Positions 50,814-59,451 of a stretch of 64,000 nt of DNA are shown here, one piece after another. The notes under the pieces were generated by a model, which was not told the DNA's origin, did no database searches, and saw nothing but the letters and a program-made list of their open reading frames with translations. Source of the stretch: Saccharopolyspora oryzae (GTDB taxonomy: Bacteria; Actinomycetota; Actinomycetes; Mycobacteriales; Pseudonocardiaceae). How positions within the stretch are numbered: position 1 is the stretch's first letter; each line of letters begins with the position of its first letter. The position numbers were made by a program, and so were the translations under genes. The DNA lies in the NCBI RefSeq assembly GCF_027853915.1, contig NZ_JAQGLA010000026.1, positions 1 through 64,000 on the forward strand, given 5' to 3'.

Positions 50814-51053
50814 ATGGAAGAAATCCCCAGGCAGCAGGTCGGCGACGACCTGCCCAGCGTGCTCGCCGAGTACGGCCACCTGGCAGCGCAGCTGCCGGGC
50901 GCGTCCCGCCAGGGCGCCGAGGCGCTGCGCGCGCGCCTGGCCGAACTCGACGAGCTGATCGACGCGCACATCGCCCGGCTCTACGGCACGCAGGAAGCGC
51001 CCAGCACCCCGGAAGCGGACATCCGCGGGACCGACACCATCAGCTGGTCGTAG
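50814..51053 (+). CDS. small helical hypothetical protein
   Basis: This 79-residue acidic protein ([20 protein letters not shown] start) has a predicted single long amphipathic helix (about 18-55; [20 protein letters not shown]) and a C-terminal tail ending ISWS. Codons are strongly C/G-ending, supporting a real gene, but the ribosome site is poor (GGAGA directly before ATG). It overlaps the end of the convergent MarR gene by 14 bp. No family recognised. Confidence 0.5.
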   Translation: MEEIPRQQVGDDLPSVLAEYGHLAAQLPGASRQGAEALRARLAELDELIDAHIARLYGTQEAPSTPEADIRGTDTISWS

Positions 51054-51522
51054 CCCCACCGATCGGCCCGTCCAGGGCCTTCTTCGTCGCCGAGATGACC
51101 TGGCCCAGCGCGGTGTTCAGCCGCTCCAGATCGGCCAGGTCCATGCCCAGCAGCTCGACCACCCGGTAGGGGATCTTCTCCGCCTCCGAGCGCAGCTCCC
51201 GCCCCTTCCCGGTCAAACCCACCGCGAGTTGGCGCTCGTCGCTGCGACTGCGCTGGCGCACCACGTAGCCAATCGCCTCCAGCCGCTTGAGCAGCGGGGA
51301 CAGCGTCGCCGCCTCGGCGTGCAGCGCCTCGCACAGATCCCTCACCGACCGCGGCGAGCGCTCCCACAACGCGAGCATCACCAAGTACTGCGGGTGCGTC
51401 AGACCCATCGGAGCCAGCAGCTGCCGGTAGAGCGCGATGACGTTGCGCGAGGCCACCGACAACGCGAAGCACACCTGCCGGTCCAGGGCCAGCGGGTCCT
51501 CCCCCAAGTCGATCTGCTTCAT
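51040..51522 (-). CDS. MarR-family regulator, OhrR-like
   Basis: This MarR protein of about 160 residues begins [20 protein letters not shown]; the Cys in [11 protein letters not shown] matches the peroxide-sensing Cys of OhrR (LCFxLYxxSR). The winged helix covers about 50-105 ([20 protein letters not shown], then [20 protein letters not shown]). ATG 51522 has GGAAGGTGGG upstream; ATG 51552 would place the start inside the operator. No ohr gene is adjacent; the divergent gene is a DUF5313 membrane protein. Redox sensing is inferred from the Cys. Confidence 0.82.
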   Translation of the reverse strand: MKQIDLGEDPLALDRQVCFALSVASRNVIALYRQLLAPMGLTHPQYLVMLALWERSPRSVRDLCEALHAEAATLSPLLKRLEAIGYVVRQRSRSDERQLAVGLTGKGRELRSEAEKIPYRVVELLGMDLADLERLNTALGQVISATKKALDGPIGGATTS

Positions 51523-51555
51523 CCGCACCCACCTTCCGCCACGATCCGTCATGCG

Positions 51556-51574
51556 CTAATAATTAGTGTACTAA
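51556..51574. promoter_or_regulatory. overlapping palindromes between the OhrR-like and DUF5313 genes
   Basis: CTAAT-A-ATTAG (51556-51566) and TTAGT-GT-ACTAA (51563-51574) overlap within an AT-rich patch in otherwise GC-rich DNA. AT-rich dyads of this kind are typical OhrR/MarR operators, and this one lies directly upstream of the regulator and between divergent genes. Confidence 0.55.
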
Positions 51575-51621
51575 GCAATGTGCTCGGCGTTCCACGCACC
51601 GGAGAGAAAGGTGAGGATGCT

Positions 51622-52026
51622 GTGACCGGCACCAAACCACCGCGCCCCAACCCGCTGCAGTGGATCTGGTACGCCTACGGCGGTCGTCTCCCCGAGCGGT
51701 ACCGCGAATGGGTGCTGCACGACATCACCTGCCGCACCTGGGTCCTGCGGCACGTCAGCCGCACCCTCGTGCAGATCTCCCCCGGCCTGCTGTTCCTGCT
51801 GCTGCCGGGACCCCTGTGGATCCGCGCGATGTCGGTGCTCGGCGGTGTCATCCTCGCCGTCTGGTACTCGATGTCCTACATGGAGCACACCACCGAGTAC
51901 CGGCTCTACAAGCACGGATATCCGCTCGGCGCGGGCAAGGCCACGCGGGACGAAGCCAAAGCGGAGCAGCGCGCCGCCAAGGCTTCCCGCTACGACGAGA
52001 TCTACCGCAGCGCACCCGAGAACTGA
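51622..52026 (+). CDS. DUF5313-family membrane protein
   Basis: This 134-residue protein matches the actinobacterial DUF5313 pattern: an N-terminal PRPNPLQWIWYAYGGRLPER (7-26), REWVLHDITCRTW, two adjacent hydrophobic helices (about 50-85, LVQISPGLLFLLLPG and SVLGGVILAVWYSMSY) and a charged Lys/Arg/Glu tail. The function is unknown. Start GTG 51622 with AAAGGTGAGG upstream. It is divergent from the OhrR-like gene and may be its target. Confidence 0.8.
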   Translation: MTGTKPPRPNPLQWIWYAYGGRLPERYREWVLHDITCRTWVLRHVSRTLVQISPGLLFLLLPGPLWIRAMSVLGGVILAVWYSMSYMEHTTEYRLYKHGYPLGAGKATRDEAKAEQRAAKASRYDEIYRSAPEN

Positions 52027-52028
52027 GC

Positions 52029-53180
52029 TCAGGCAACCGCTGCCGCGTGCACGGCGCGGATCAGGCGCGCGTTCTCCGGAGCAGCACCACCCGGGAACGC
52101 GAAGCGGCGGCGGTTGTAGCCGTAGGCGAGACCGCTGCGCGGGTCGGCGAAGGCCTGCGAGCCGGCGGCGCCGCTGTGCCCGAACGCGCCCTGCCCCAGC
52201 ACCGGGTAGGTGTCGCCGAGCGCGACGAAACCGAGCCCGAACGCCTTGTGCGCACGGGCAACGACGTCATAGCCGATCGAGTGCACCTGGGCGAACTCCG
52301 CCGCCGTATCGGGCTTGAGCAGCGGGGCGCGGCCGTCGACCTCGCTGATGGCTGCCGCGTACATCCCCGCCAGGCCGCGGGCCGAAGCGACACCACCGAC
52401 CGAAGCCGGGCCCTTGGCGCGCACGACGCGGTTGTTGGGCAGTTCCCAGAGCTCGACCGCCTCCGGGTGGTTCTGGTTGTAAGCGACGCCGGTCAGGCTG
52501 TCCGGACCGCTCGCGCCGGCCTCCAGCTGCGCCTGCTGCTCCGGAGTCGGCAGCATCGGCAGCGTGGTGCGGAACCGGTCCTCCTGCTCCTCGGGCAGAC
52601 CGAGGTAGAAGTCCAGGTCGTAGGGCGCTCGGACGCGGGCTTCGAAGATCTCTTGCAAGGTTCGGCCGGTGGCGCGGCGGACGACCTCGCCGGTCAGCGC
52701 CCCGATGACGAGCGCCTGGTAGCCGAACGCGGTGCCGGGCCGCCAGTACGGGCGCTGGGCGGCGAGCCGCGCGGCGATGACGCGGTCGTCGGCCAGCTCC
52801 TCCAGCGAGAACCCGGTGTCCGCGCCGATCACACCGGAACGGTGCGCGAGCAGTTCGCGCAGCGTGATGTCCTGCTTGCCCGCGACGCCGAACTCCGGCC
52901 AGTAGTGGCTGACCTTCTGGTCCAGCTCGAGCACGCCGTCCTGCACCAGCAGCGCCACCACCAGGTGCGCGGCGCCCTTGGTCGAGGAGAACACCCCGGT
53001 CAGCGAGGAGCTGGTGAAGTCCGGACCGACCCAGAGGTCCACCACGCGCTGACCGCCGACGTGGGCGACCAGCTGTGCGGCGTAGTCCGCGCCCTCGGCC
53101 GCTGCGACAGCGGCGAACTCCTCCCGCACGGACTCGAAGCCCTCCGCAACGGTGCCCTGCGGGGTGGTCTCGGTCGACAT
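52029..53180 (-). CDS. beta-lactamase-fold serine hydrolase (EstB/class C-like)
   Basis: This 383-residue cytoplasmic-looking serine hydrolase has the nucleophile motif SSTK (S65-x-x-K68) followed by the typical helix, Tyr in GTAFGYQALVIGALTGEVV (near 150) as general base, and HSGAAGSQAFADPRSG near the end in place of the KTG box. These features fit family VIII esterases or penicillin-binding-like hydrolases rather than true beta-lactamases. No signal peptide is visible. ATG 53180 is preceded by GAGGAGCGCTG. Confidence 0.85.
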   Translation of the reverse strand: MSTETTPQGTVAEGFESVREEFAAVAAAEGADYAAQLVAHVGGQRVVDLWVGPDFTSSSLTGVFSSTKGAAHLVVALLVQDGVLELDQKVSHYWPEFGVAGKQDITLRELLAHRSGVIGADTGFSLEELADDRVIAARLAAQRPYWRPGTAFGYQALVIGALTGEVVRRATGRTLQEIFEARVRAPYDLDFYLGLPEEQEDRFRTTLPMLPTPEQQAQLEAGASGPDSLTGVAYNQNHPEAVELWELPNNRVVRAKGPASVGGVASARGLAGMYAAAISEVDGRAPLLKPDTAAEFAQVHSIGYDVVARAHKAFGLGFVALGDTYPVLGQGAFGHSGAAGSQAFADPRSGLAYGYNRRRFAFPGGAAPENARLIRAVHAAAVA

Positions 53181-53257
53181 CAGCGCTCCTCAGTGTTCAC
53201 TCGGCCGTATTACGCGAGATCAAGTGGCGATCCCGCCCGAGTATTCCTGCTGCGGGT

Positions 53258-54214
53258 TCACAACCCGAAGCGCTGGGCCCACGCGGTCACGTCCGCTGGA
53301 GTGGCGTTGCCGCCGCAGACCATCAGACCGAGTTCGCCGTTCCCACCGACCCGTTCCAGCACGTGGCGGGCGGCGGGGAGCAGGCATCCCTCGGCGGGCT
53401 CGGCCCAGACCTTCGCGTGCTCGGCCAGGTCCAGCACGCCCTGGACCGCCTCGGCGTCTGAGACCACGATCACGTCGTCGACCAGCGCCGACACGTGCTC
53501 GTAGGTGATCGGGGACACCGTCGGGGCGCTGAGCGTGGACACGATGGACGACAGCTCGACCTCGGTCGGCCCGCCGGCCGCCAGCGCCGCCGACATGGCG
53601 TGCGCCCCAGCGGTTTCCACGCCCCAGATCCGCACGTCGGGGCGGCGGGCCCGCAGCGCGGCGGCGATCCCGGAGATCAGACCACCACCGCCGATGCTGA
53701 CCAGCACGTCGGTGACGTGCCCGGCGTCCTCGGCGAACTCCAGGCCGACAGTGCCCTGCCCGGCGATGACGGTCGGATCCGCGAACGGGTGGACCAGCGT
53801 GAGCCCGCTGGCCTGCAGCTCCGTCATCAGCTCGAACGCCGAGGCCATGTCGTCGGTGAGCCGGACCTCGGCGCCGGCCGACTTGGCGACCGAGACCGCG
53901 CGAGCAGGTGCCGAACGCGGCATGACCACGGTCGCTTCGACCCCTAGCGCCCCGGCCATGACTGCCAGCGCGATGCCGTGGTTGCCGCCGCTGACCGCGA
54001 CCACCCCTGCCGCGCGTTCGGCCTCGCCGAGCGACAGCAGCTTCGCGGCGGCCCCGCGCACCTTGAACGAACCGGTGCGCTGGAGCAGCTCCAGCTTCGC
54101 CGTGACCGGGACGCCCAGGAGGTCGCCCAGCCCGGGGCTGGGCACCGTCGGTGTGCGCAGGACGTGCCCGGAAATGCGCTCCGCCGCCGCCTCGATGTCG
54201 GTGATCCCGATCAA
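53258..54214 (-). CDS. PLP-dependent threonine/serine dehydratase-like enzyme
   Basis: This 318-residue fold-type II PLP enzyme binds cofactor at Lys51 in RTGSFKVRGA, with the phosphate-binding loop SIGGGGLISG (near 175) and the substrate loop VSGGNHGIALA. Related proteins are threonine ammonia-lyase (without the ACT domain), serine racemase and hydroxyaspartate dehydratase, so the exact substrate is open. Start TTG 54214 has GGAGG 8 nt upstream; no better start exists before the conserved N-terminus. Confidence 0.82.
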   Translation of the reverse strand: MIGITDIEAAAERISGHVLRTPTVPSPGLGDLLGVPVTAKLELLQRTGSFKVRGAAAKLLSLGEAERAAGVVAVSGGNHGIALAVMAGALGVEATVVMPRSAPARAVSVAKSAGAEVRLTDDMASAFELMTELQASGLTLVHPFADPTVIAGQGTVGLEFAEDAGHVTDVLVSIGGGGLISGIAAALRARRPDVRIWGVETAGAHAMSAALAAGGPTEVELSSIVSTLSAPTVSPITYEHVSALVDDVIVVSDAEAVQGVLDLAEHAKVWAEPAEGCLLPAARHVLERVGGNGELGLMVCGGNATPADVTAWAQRFGL

Positions 54215-54372
54215 CCCGCTCGCCTCCGCTTGTGGTCTGTCCGATGGGTCCTGCCGGCCGTCGCAGGCTTGCTCCGCCGTCCGGCCCCTGCTCGACCTCC
54301 GCGGCCTGCGGATGCATTGTGTCTGGTCGAATGATGCGCACTCTCGGGGCGTGAGCCGCCCCCGGGCACGGG

Positions 54373-55257
54373 CTACGTCTGACGCGGTAGGCGTTTCCCG
54401 TGGCGGTAGCGGCCTGGTGCGATGGTGAACTCGCGGCGGAACGCGTTGGCGAACGCGTACTCCGAGCCGTATCCGACCTGTGCGGCGACGACGCTCAGCG
54501 GCGCGTCGGAGTCGCGCAGCAGTCGCGCCGCGGTCGTCAGCCGCCACCAGGTCAGATAGGTCAACGGCGGGCGGCCGACGAGCGCGGTGAAACGTCGGGC
54601 GAACGCGGCGCGCGAGGCCCCTCCGCAGGTCGCCAGCTCCCGGACGGTCCACGGCCGCGCCGGATCGTGGTGGATCGCGTCCAGCGCTGCGCGGATCACC
54701 GGATCGGCCAGCGCCGCCGCCCAGCCGGTGGGCCCCGCGCACACCGGCTGGTCCTCCAGCCAGGCCCGCAGGACGTAGAGCAGCAGCGTCTCCAGCAGCG
54801 CGGACACGACGGCGTTGCTGCCGGGCCCGGGACTCTCCAGTTCCGCGCCGAGCAGGTCCACCACGGCCCGCAGTCGTGGGTGGCGCCCGAGCCGGGCGGG
54901 CAGATGCACCACGTCGGGCAACTCGTCCAGCAGCGGATGGCCGCGGTCCGCGTCGAGTCGGTAGGCCCCGCACAGCACCACAGTGGTCGGTGAACCGGTC
55001 CCGTCGGCGCCCTCCCGCACGGAATCAGCCAGCTCGTAATGGCCCCCGTGCGGAAGGAACAGCACGTCCCCCGCACCGAGCGCCACCGGGTCGCCCGCCG
55101 CCGGGATCATCCGGTACGAGCCCGCCAGAACGACCTCGAACGCCGCCGTTCCCGGCGCCGGCGACAGGCGCTGCCGCCACGGGGAGACCCGCTCCACGCG
55201 CGCTGAACTCGGATCGCCGGTGCGCATCACGGTGATGACATCACTCAGCACATCCAT
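54373..55257 (-). CDS. AraC-family regulator with cupin domain
   Basis: This regulator of about 294 residues has an N-terminal AraC_binding_6-type cupin region (VERVSPWRQRLSPAPGTAAF, then GDVLFLPHGGHYELADS, with conserved HGG) and a C-terminal double helix-turn-helix (WTVRELATCGGASRAAFARR, then LSVVAAQVGYGSEYAFANAF, near 210-285). ATG 55257 is used; a longer frame to 55335 adds 26 unconserved residues. It is divergent from the Dabb-protein gene at 55407, its likely target. Confidence 0.85.
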   Translation of the reverse strand: MDVLSDVITVMRTGDPSSARVERVSPWRQRLSPAPGTAAFEVVLAGSYRMIPAAGDPVALGAGDVLFLPHGGHYELADSVREGADGTGSPTTVVLCGAYRLDADRGHPLLDELPDVVHLPARLGRHPRLRAVVDLLGAELESPGPGSNAVVSALLETLLLYVLRAWLEDQPVCAGPTGWAAALADPVIRAALDAIHHDPARPWTVRELATCGGASRAAFARRFTALVGRPPLTYLTWWRLTTAARLLRDSDAPLSVVAAQVGYGSEYAFANAFRREFTIAPGRYRHGKRLPRQT

Positions 55258-55406
55258 GTCGCCAACCCCATCGTCGAGTCCGCTGACCGTCTCCGGGCTG
55301 AGACGTCCGCTTATCCGGTCAAGACCATGACGCATTGGCCGTCCCGGTGTTCGTTCCTACCGTGGTGAACACCTCCCGACAACCGGCAAGGAGAAGGTAA
55401 GGACCC

Positions 55407-55793
55407 GTGATCATCCTCATGCTGCGCTTCGCCCTCAGGCCCGGAACGACCCAGGCCGAAACGGCCGCCGTCCTGGCGGCGATGCGCCGAACCGCGACCC
55501 TCGATTCGGTGTCGTTCTCGGCGGTCGGCCAGGACCTCGGCGATCCCGCCGACGGTTACACCCACGCCTACTGCGCCGGCGTGCGGGATCTGGCGGCGCT
55601 GCGGCGCTACCTGTACGACCCGGTGCACCTCGACGGCGACCTCGAGATCCTGCCGCACCTGGCCCGGCTGTCCGCGCTCCAGCTGTCGGACGACATGGAC
55701 CCCGGGCTGAAGGAGAAGATCGTGGCGATGCACCGGGAGAAGGTCGCGGCCTACCCCGAGTGGGGCCGCCTCCTCGACACGATCCCTCGATGA
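55407..55793 (+). CDS. Dabb (stress-responsive alpha/beta barrel) domain protein
   Basis: This 128-residue single-domain protein has the dimeric alpha/beta-barrel pattern of the Dabb family: MIILMLRFALRPGTTQAE with Thr/Ala helix, the central VGQDLGDPADGYTHAYCAGV and DLAALRRYLYDPVHLDGDLE. These small proteins are found as stress proteins or in metabolite processing; the function here is unknown. Start GTG 55407 follows AAGGAGAAGGTAAGGACCC. The gene converges on the alcohol dehydrogenase gene. Confidence 0.82.
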   Translation: MIILMLRFALRPGTTQAETAAVLAAMRRTATLDSVSFSAVGQDLGDPADGYTHAYCAGVRDLAALRRYLYDPVHLDGDLEILPHLARLSALQLSDDMDPGLKEKIVAMHREKVAAYPEWGRLLDTIPR

Positions 55794-55823
55794 CCTCCCC
55801 TGGCCATGCGGCTGCTGGACCGG

Positions 55824-56945
55824 CTAGAGGAGCACGACCTGGCGGACGGCACTCCCCCCGTGCAGGCGGTCGAAGCCCTCGTTGATCTCGTCCAGCTCGA
55901 TGCGGTGCGACAGCAGCCGGTCCACCGGAAGTGCACCGGACCGGTACATCTCGATGAAGCGGGGCACGTCGCGGCGGGGAACGCACGAACCCAGGTAGCT
56001 GCCGCGCAGCGTGCGCTCCTCGGCGACCAGGCTCAGCGCGGGCAGCGCGAGCGGGGCCTGGCCGTCGGGCAGGCCGACGGTGACGGTCGTGCCGCCGCTG
56101 CGGGTCGCGTCGTAGGCCTGCCGCAGCACCGGCGCCACACCGGTGGTGTCGATGACCTTCTCCGCTCCTCCGCCGGTGAGCTCGCGGATCTGCTCGACCG
56201 CGCCTTCCCCACCTGCCACGGCGTGCGTGGCGCCCAGCTGGGTGGCCAGTTCCAGCTTGTGCGAGACGACGTCGACTGCGACCACAGTGGACGCTCCGGC
56301 CGCTCGGGCCATCAGCAGCGCGGCCAGGCCGACGCCGCCGAGCCCGAACACCGCGACGCTCTCACCCGGCTGGACCTGGGCGGAGTACCGGGCCGCGCCC
56401 GCACCCGTCAGCACCGCGCAGCCGAACAGCGCGGCGATCTCGAACGGGATGTCGGGGTCGATCTTCACCGCCGACCGCGCCGACACCACGATGTGCTCGG
56501 CGAACGCGGACACCCCGAGGTGGTGGTAGGGCCGCGTCCCGTCGTCGGCGCGGAACCGCATGCCACCGCCGAGCAGGGTGCCGCTGCCATTGGCCGCCGC
56601 CCCCGGCCCGCACAGGGCTGGGCGTCCGGCCACGCACCGCTCGCAGTCACCGCAGGACGGCACGAAGGCGAGGACCACGTGGTCGCCGGGAGCGAACCCG
56701 GTCCCCTGCCCTGCTTCGACCACCTCGCCGGCGGCCTCGTGCCCGAGGGCCATCGGCAGCGGGCGCGGGCGCGATCCGTTGATCACGGACAGGTCCGAGT
56801 GGCACAGCCCGGCGGCGCGGACCCGCACCAGCAGTTCGCCGGGGCCGGGCGGATCGAGGTGCAAGGTGATGACCTCGATGGGGCGCGACTCCGCGTACGG
56901 TTCAGGCCCGCCGGACTCCCGCAGGACGGCCGCGCGAACCCGCAT
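55824..56945 (-). CDS. zinc-dependent MDR alcohol dehydrogenase
   Basis: This 373-residue zinc alcohol dehydrogenase has catalytic zinc ligands in AAGLCHSDLS (Cys near 48) and LGHEAAGEV (His-Glu near 70), the structural-zinc lobe CGDCERCVAGRPALC and the NAD motif VAVFGLGGVGLAALLMARAA. Similar enzymes include mycothiol- or NAD-dependent alcohol and formaldehyde dehydrogenases. The ATG overlaps the stop of the upstream monooxygenase gene (TGATG), so it is the last gene of the polyol operon and could oxidise a polyol or a derived aldehyde. Confidence 0.88.
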   Translation of the reverse strand: MRVRAAVLRESGGPEPYAESRPIEVITLHLDPPGPGELLVRVRAAGLCHSDLSVINGSRPRPLPMALGHEAAGEVVEAGQGTGFAPGDHVVLAFVPSCGDCERCVAGRPALCGPGAAANGSGTLLGGGMRFRADDGTRPYHHLGVSAFAEHIVVSARSAVKIDPDIPFEIAALFGCAVLTGAGAARYSAQVQPGESVAVFGLGGVGLAALLMARAAGASTVVAVDVVSHKLELATQLGATHAVAGGEGAVEQIRELTGGGAEKVIDTTGVAPVLRQAYDATRSGGTTVTVGLPDGQAPLALPALSLVAEERTLRGSYLGSCVPRRDVPRFIEMYRSGALPVDRLLSHRIELDEINEGFDRLHGGSAVRQVVLL

Positions 56946-57235
56946 CACGCCTCCACCGGCCGGCACCGGGTGACCTGCCGGTCGGCCAGCAGCGGCACCA
57001 CCTGGCCGAGCACGATCCGCTGGAAGTGCTCGGATTCGCAGTGCCGGGCGAAGTCGTCCTCGCCGTCGTACTCCTCGACGAGCACCACCACGTCGTCCTC
57101 GACGCCGGTGTGCACGTCGTAGCGCCGACAACCCGGTTCGGCCCGCGACGCCGACATCATCGGGGCGAGCAGCTCCAGCACCCGGTCCCGCTCGCCCGGC
57201 TGGACGACGTAGCGGGCCACCACGACGAAACTCAT
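56945..57235 (-). CDS. antibiotic-biosynthesis-monooxygenase (ABM) domain protein
   Basis: This 96-residue ABM-domain protein (dimeric ferredoxin-like fold) has FVVVARYVVQPGERDRVLEL at the start, GCRRYDVHTGVEDDVVVLVE in the centre and the family's EHFQRIV segment. Despite the name, such small proteins often act as isomerases or lack monooxygenase activity. In this operon, between GlpP and the alcohol dehydrogenase, it may process a catabolic intermediate such as an aldehyde or keto sugar (compare LsrG). Confidence 0.82.
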   Translation of the reverse strand: MSFVVVARYVVQPGERDRVLELLAPMMSASRAEPGCRRYDVHTGVEDDVVVLVEEYDGEDDFARHCESEHFQRIVLGQVVPLLADRQVTRCRPVEA

Positions 57236-57248
57236 GAATCTCCCAATC

Positions 57249-57869
57249 TCAACGACTTTTCAGCTCGTCCCGGCGCAGGGACCAGAGCTTGTGGTCCGAT
57301 GTCGCCGCCGCTACCGCGCCCATCGCCAGGGAGTGCGCGACACCGGCGGCGTCCATCACGAAACCCGCCGCCACGAACGGCGAGAGCACCCGGCGCGCCT
57401 CCTCCGGCATCCACGGGATGATCGGCGCCGGCATCACCTCGACCAGGTCCGGAACGCTGCGCCCGACGCCTTCCAGGCTCCGGTTCAGGTTGGACCGGTC
57501 GGTGACGAACACCTTCTGCATGGTCAGCATGTCCAGCGACCGGGCCCGGTCGATCAGGGCGGCCCGGGTGCTGACCACGCCCTGCGCGCCGATCCCGGTG
57601 AGGAAGTCGATGGCACCCCGGTCCTGGGCCAGGCCTGGGCACGAGTCGATGTTGACGAACACGATCTTGCCCAGGTGCACCAGGACGCGCACCGCGTTCG
57701 ACAGCTCCCCCACCGGGATCGACGCCAGGACGCAGACCTGCGACGCCGCCGAGGCGAAGTCCTTGACCCGCGCGAGGCCCACCACGGACGCGCAGACCGG
57801 GACGTCCTGGAACGCCGCGGTCAGCTGCGGCTTCACCGGTCGGGTCTGCGGGGCGGCACGTTCGCTCAT
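57249..57869 (-). CDS. glpP: GlpP-type glycerol-3-phosphate-responsive antiterminator
   Basis: This 206-residue protein matches GlpP, which in Bacillus binds glycerol 3-phosphate and the glp mRNA leader and prevents termination. The TIM-barrel-like pattern is visible: CASVVGLARVKDFASAASQV, VHLGKIVFVNIDSCPGLAQD, GIGAQGVVSTRAALIDRARS, LTMQKVFVTDRSNLNRSLE, VEVMPAPIIPWM and AAGFVMDAAGVAHSLAMGAV. It lies fifth in the seven-gene polyol operon, so it probably senses that operon's phosphorylated intermediate. Its RNA target would be in the leader upstream of the operon, outside this window. Confidence 0.85.
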   Translation of the reverse strand: MSERAAPQTRPVKPQLTAAFQDVPVCASVVGLARVKDFASAASQVCVLASIPVGELSNAVRVLVHLGKIVFVNIDSCPGLAQDRGAIDFLTGIGAQGVVSTRAALIDRARSLDMLTMQKVFVTDRSNLNRSLEGVGRSVPDLVEVMPAPIIPWMPEEARRVLSPFVAAGFVMDAAGVAHSLAMGAVAAATSDHKLWSLRRDELKSR

Positions 57870-57897
57870 GACGGCAACTACTACTCCTCGGCTCAGC

Positions 57898-59451
57898 TCA
57901 GTCCAACGGCCCGGTCCCGAACGGGCTCGGCAGGCCGAGCTTGCCGGGGTTGAGCACCCCGCGCGGGTCCAGCGCGTTCTTGACCGCCTCGAACACGCCG
58001 AACCCGGTGCCCAGCGCGTCGGCCAGGTACGGCCCGCGCAGCAGGCCCGACCCGTGGTGGTGGCTCAGCGCCGCGCCGTGGCGGATCAGGACCGCGTTGG
58101 CCGCGTCCCACGCCGCCCGGTACCACTCGCGCCGGTTCTCCGGTTCGATGTCGCCGCGCAGCGAGAAGTACAGGCAGGCGCCGTCGGTGTAGGCGTGCGA
58201 CTGGTGCGCGGAGGCCGCCAGGGTGCCCGGGACGCTGTTGATCGCGGCGCACACGTCGTCGTAGATGGCCGGCAGCTTCGCCCACGGCCCGGCCATCTCC
58301 AGGGTGTCGGCGACGAAACCCGGGCCGGGCTTGAACCCGTCGGCGGACTTGCCGACCAGCATCCGCTCGTCCAGCCAGCGGTCGAAGATCGCCTGGCCGT
58401 CGAGCTCGGTGCCCAGCGCCGCGCACACCTCGGCGCTGACCGCCATGCTCGCATCCACCACGAGCGGGTCGCCCTCGTCGGCGATCAGCAGCAGGTTGGT
58501 GTCCGGGTGGCCGAAGTGGGTGCCGCTCTCCAACTGGTCGTAGAGCCGCAGGACGGCCGGGGTCGCGCCGCGCTGCATGATCTGCCGGCAGGCTTCCAGT
58601 CCGTCGGCGAAGGTCTCGAAGCCGTAGGCGATGGCCTTGGCGTGCTCCGGCAGCGGGTGGGTGCGCAGCCGGACCGAGGTGATGATGCCCAGCGTGCCTT
58701 CCGAACCGACGAACAGCTGCCGCAGGTCCGGTCCGGTGGCCGCGCGCGGGTAGTCGCCGAAGGTCGTCAGGGTTCCGTCGGCGAGGACCACGTCGAGCCC
58801 GACGACCATGTCCTCGATCTTGCCGTAGCGGGTGGACAGCTGCCCGGCACCGCGGCAGGCGACCCAGCCGCCCACGGTGGAGATGGCGAACGCCGAGGGC
58901 CAGTGCCCGGTGGTGGCGCCGTGGGTCTCCTGCAGCTCCTGCTCGAAGAGGTCGCCGAACATCCCGGCTCGCACCTCGACGATCTGCGATTCGGCGTCGA
59001 AGGAGGTGATGCCGGTCAGCCCGCACACGTCGAGCACCACGCCGCCGAACACCGGCAGCGCGGCACCCGTGACGTTGCTGCGGCCGGCCGAGACGGTCAG
59101 CGGAACAGTGTTGTCGTGGCAGAGCTTGGCCACCGCTTGGATCTGCTCCACCGTGCTGGCTTCGACCACCACCGCGTCCGGGGTCGCCGGGCTGTCGGCG
59201 GTTTCGCCGATCATCGAGCCCGCCCACCAGTCGCGGGTGCGCAGCACGACCTCGTCGTGGTCGGTGTGCACGGCGTCGGCGACGCTGCGCAGTTCGGCGA
59301 CGACGGCCGCCGGCACTTCGACCGCCTTGGTCTGCAGCGACGCCGGGCCCTGGCCGATCTCGGTGCGCGCGGCGTAGCGGGGCGGCGTCGGGGCACCGAC
59401 GACGTAGTTGCCGCGGTTGAAGGGGTGCGTGATGGTCTGGCGGCTGATCAT
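57898..59451 (-). CDS. FAD-linked oxidoreductase, alkyldihydroxyacetonephosphate synthase-like
   Basis: This 517-residue member of the vanillyl-alcohol-oxidase/PCMH flavoprotein family has an FAD domain (about 90-270: VPLTVSAGRSNVTGAALPVF, then GGWVACRGAGQLSTRYGKIE) and a cap domain ending with ALSHHHGSGLLRGPYLAD. The HHH-G motif is characteristic of alkyldihydroxyacetonephosphate synthase (AgpS), but no ether-lipid genes are nearby. Its coupling to GlpD (ATGA overlap) suggests it acts on a DHAP- or glycerol-phosphate-like compound. Confidence 0.82.
   Translation of the reverse strand: MISRQTITHPFNRGNYVVGAPTPPRYAARTEIGQGPASLQTKAVEVPAAVVAELRSVADAVHTDHDEVVLRTRDWWAGSMIGETADSPATPDAVVVEASTVEQIQAVAKLCHDNTVPLTVSAGRSNVTGAALPVFGGVVLDVCGLTGITSFDAESQIVEVRAGMFGDLFEQELQETHGATTGHWPSAFAISTVGGWVACRGAGQLSTRYGKIEDMVVGLDVVLADGTLTTFGDYPRAATGPDLRQLFVGSEGTLGIITSVRLRTHPLPEHAKAIAYGFETFADGLEACRQIMQRGATPAVLRLYDQLESGTHFGHPDTNLLLIADEGDPLVVDASMAVSAEVCAALGTELDGQAIFDRWLDERMLVGKSADGFKPGPGFVADTLEMAGPWAKLPAIYDDVCAAINSVPGTLAASAHQSHAYTDGACLYFSLRGDIEPENRREWYRAAWDAANAVLIRHGAALSHHHGSGLLRGPYLADALGTGFGVFEAVKNALDPRGVLNPGKLGLPSPFGTGPLD

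Noticed and set aside
52029-53180. Serine hydrolase considered a beta-lactamase
   Set aside because: No export signal and no KTG box. The SxxK and Tyr context fits family VIII esterase-type enzymes.
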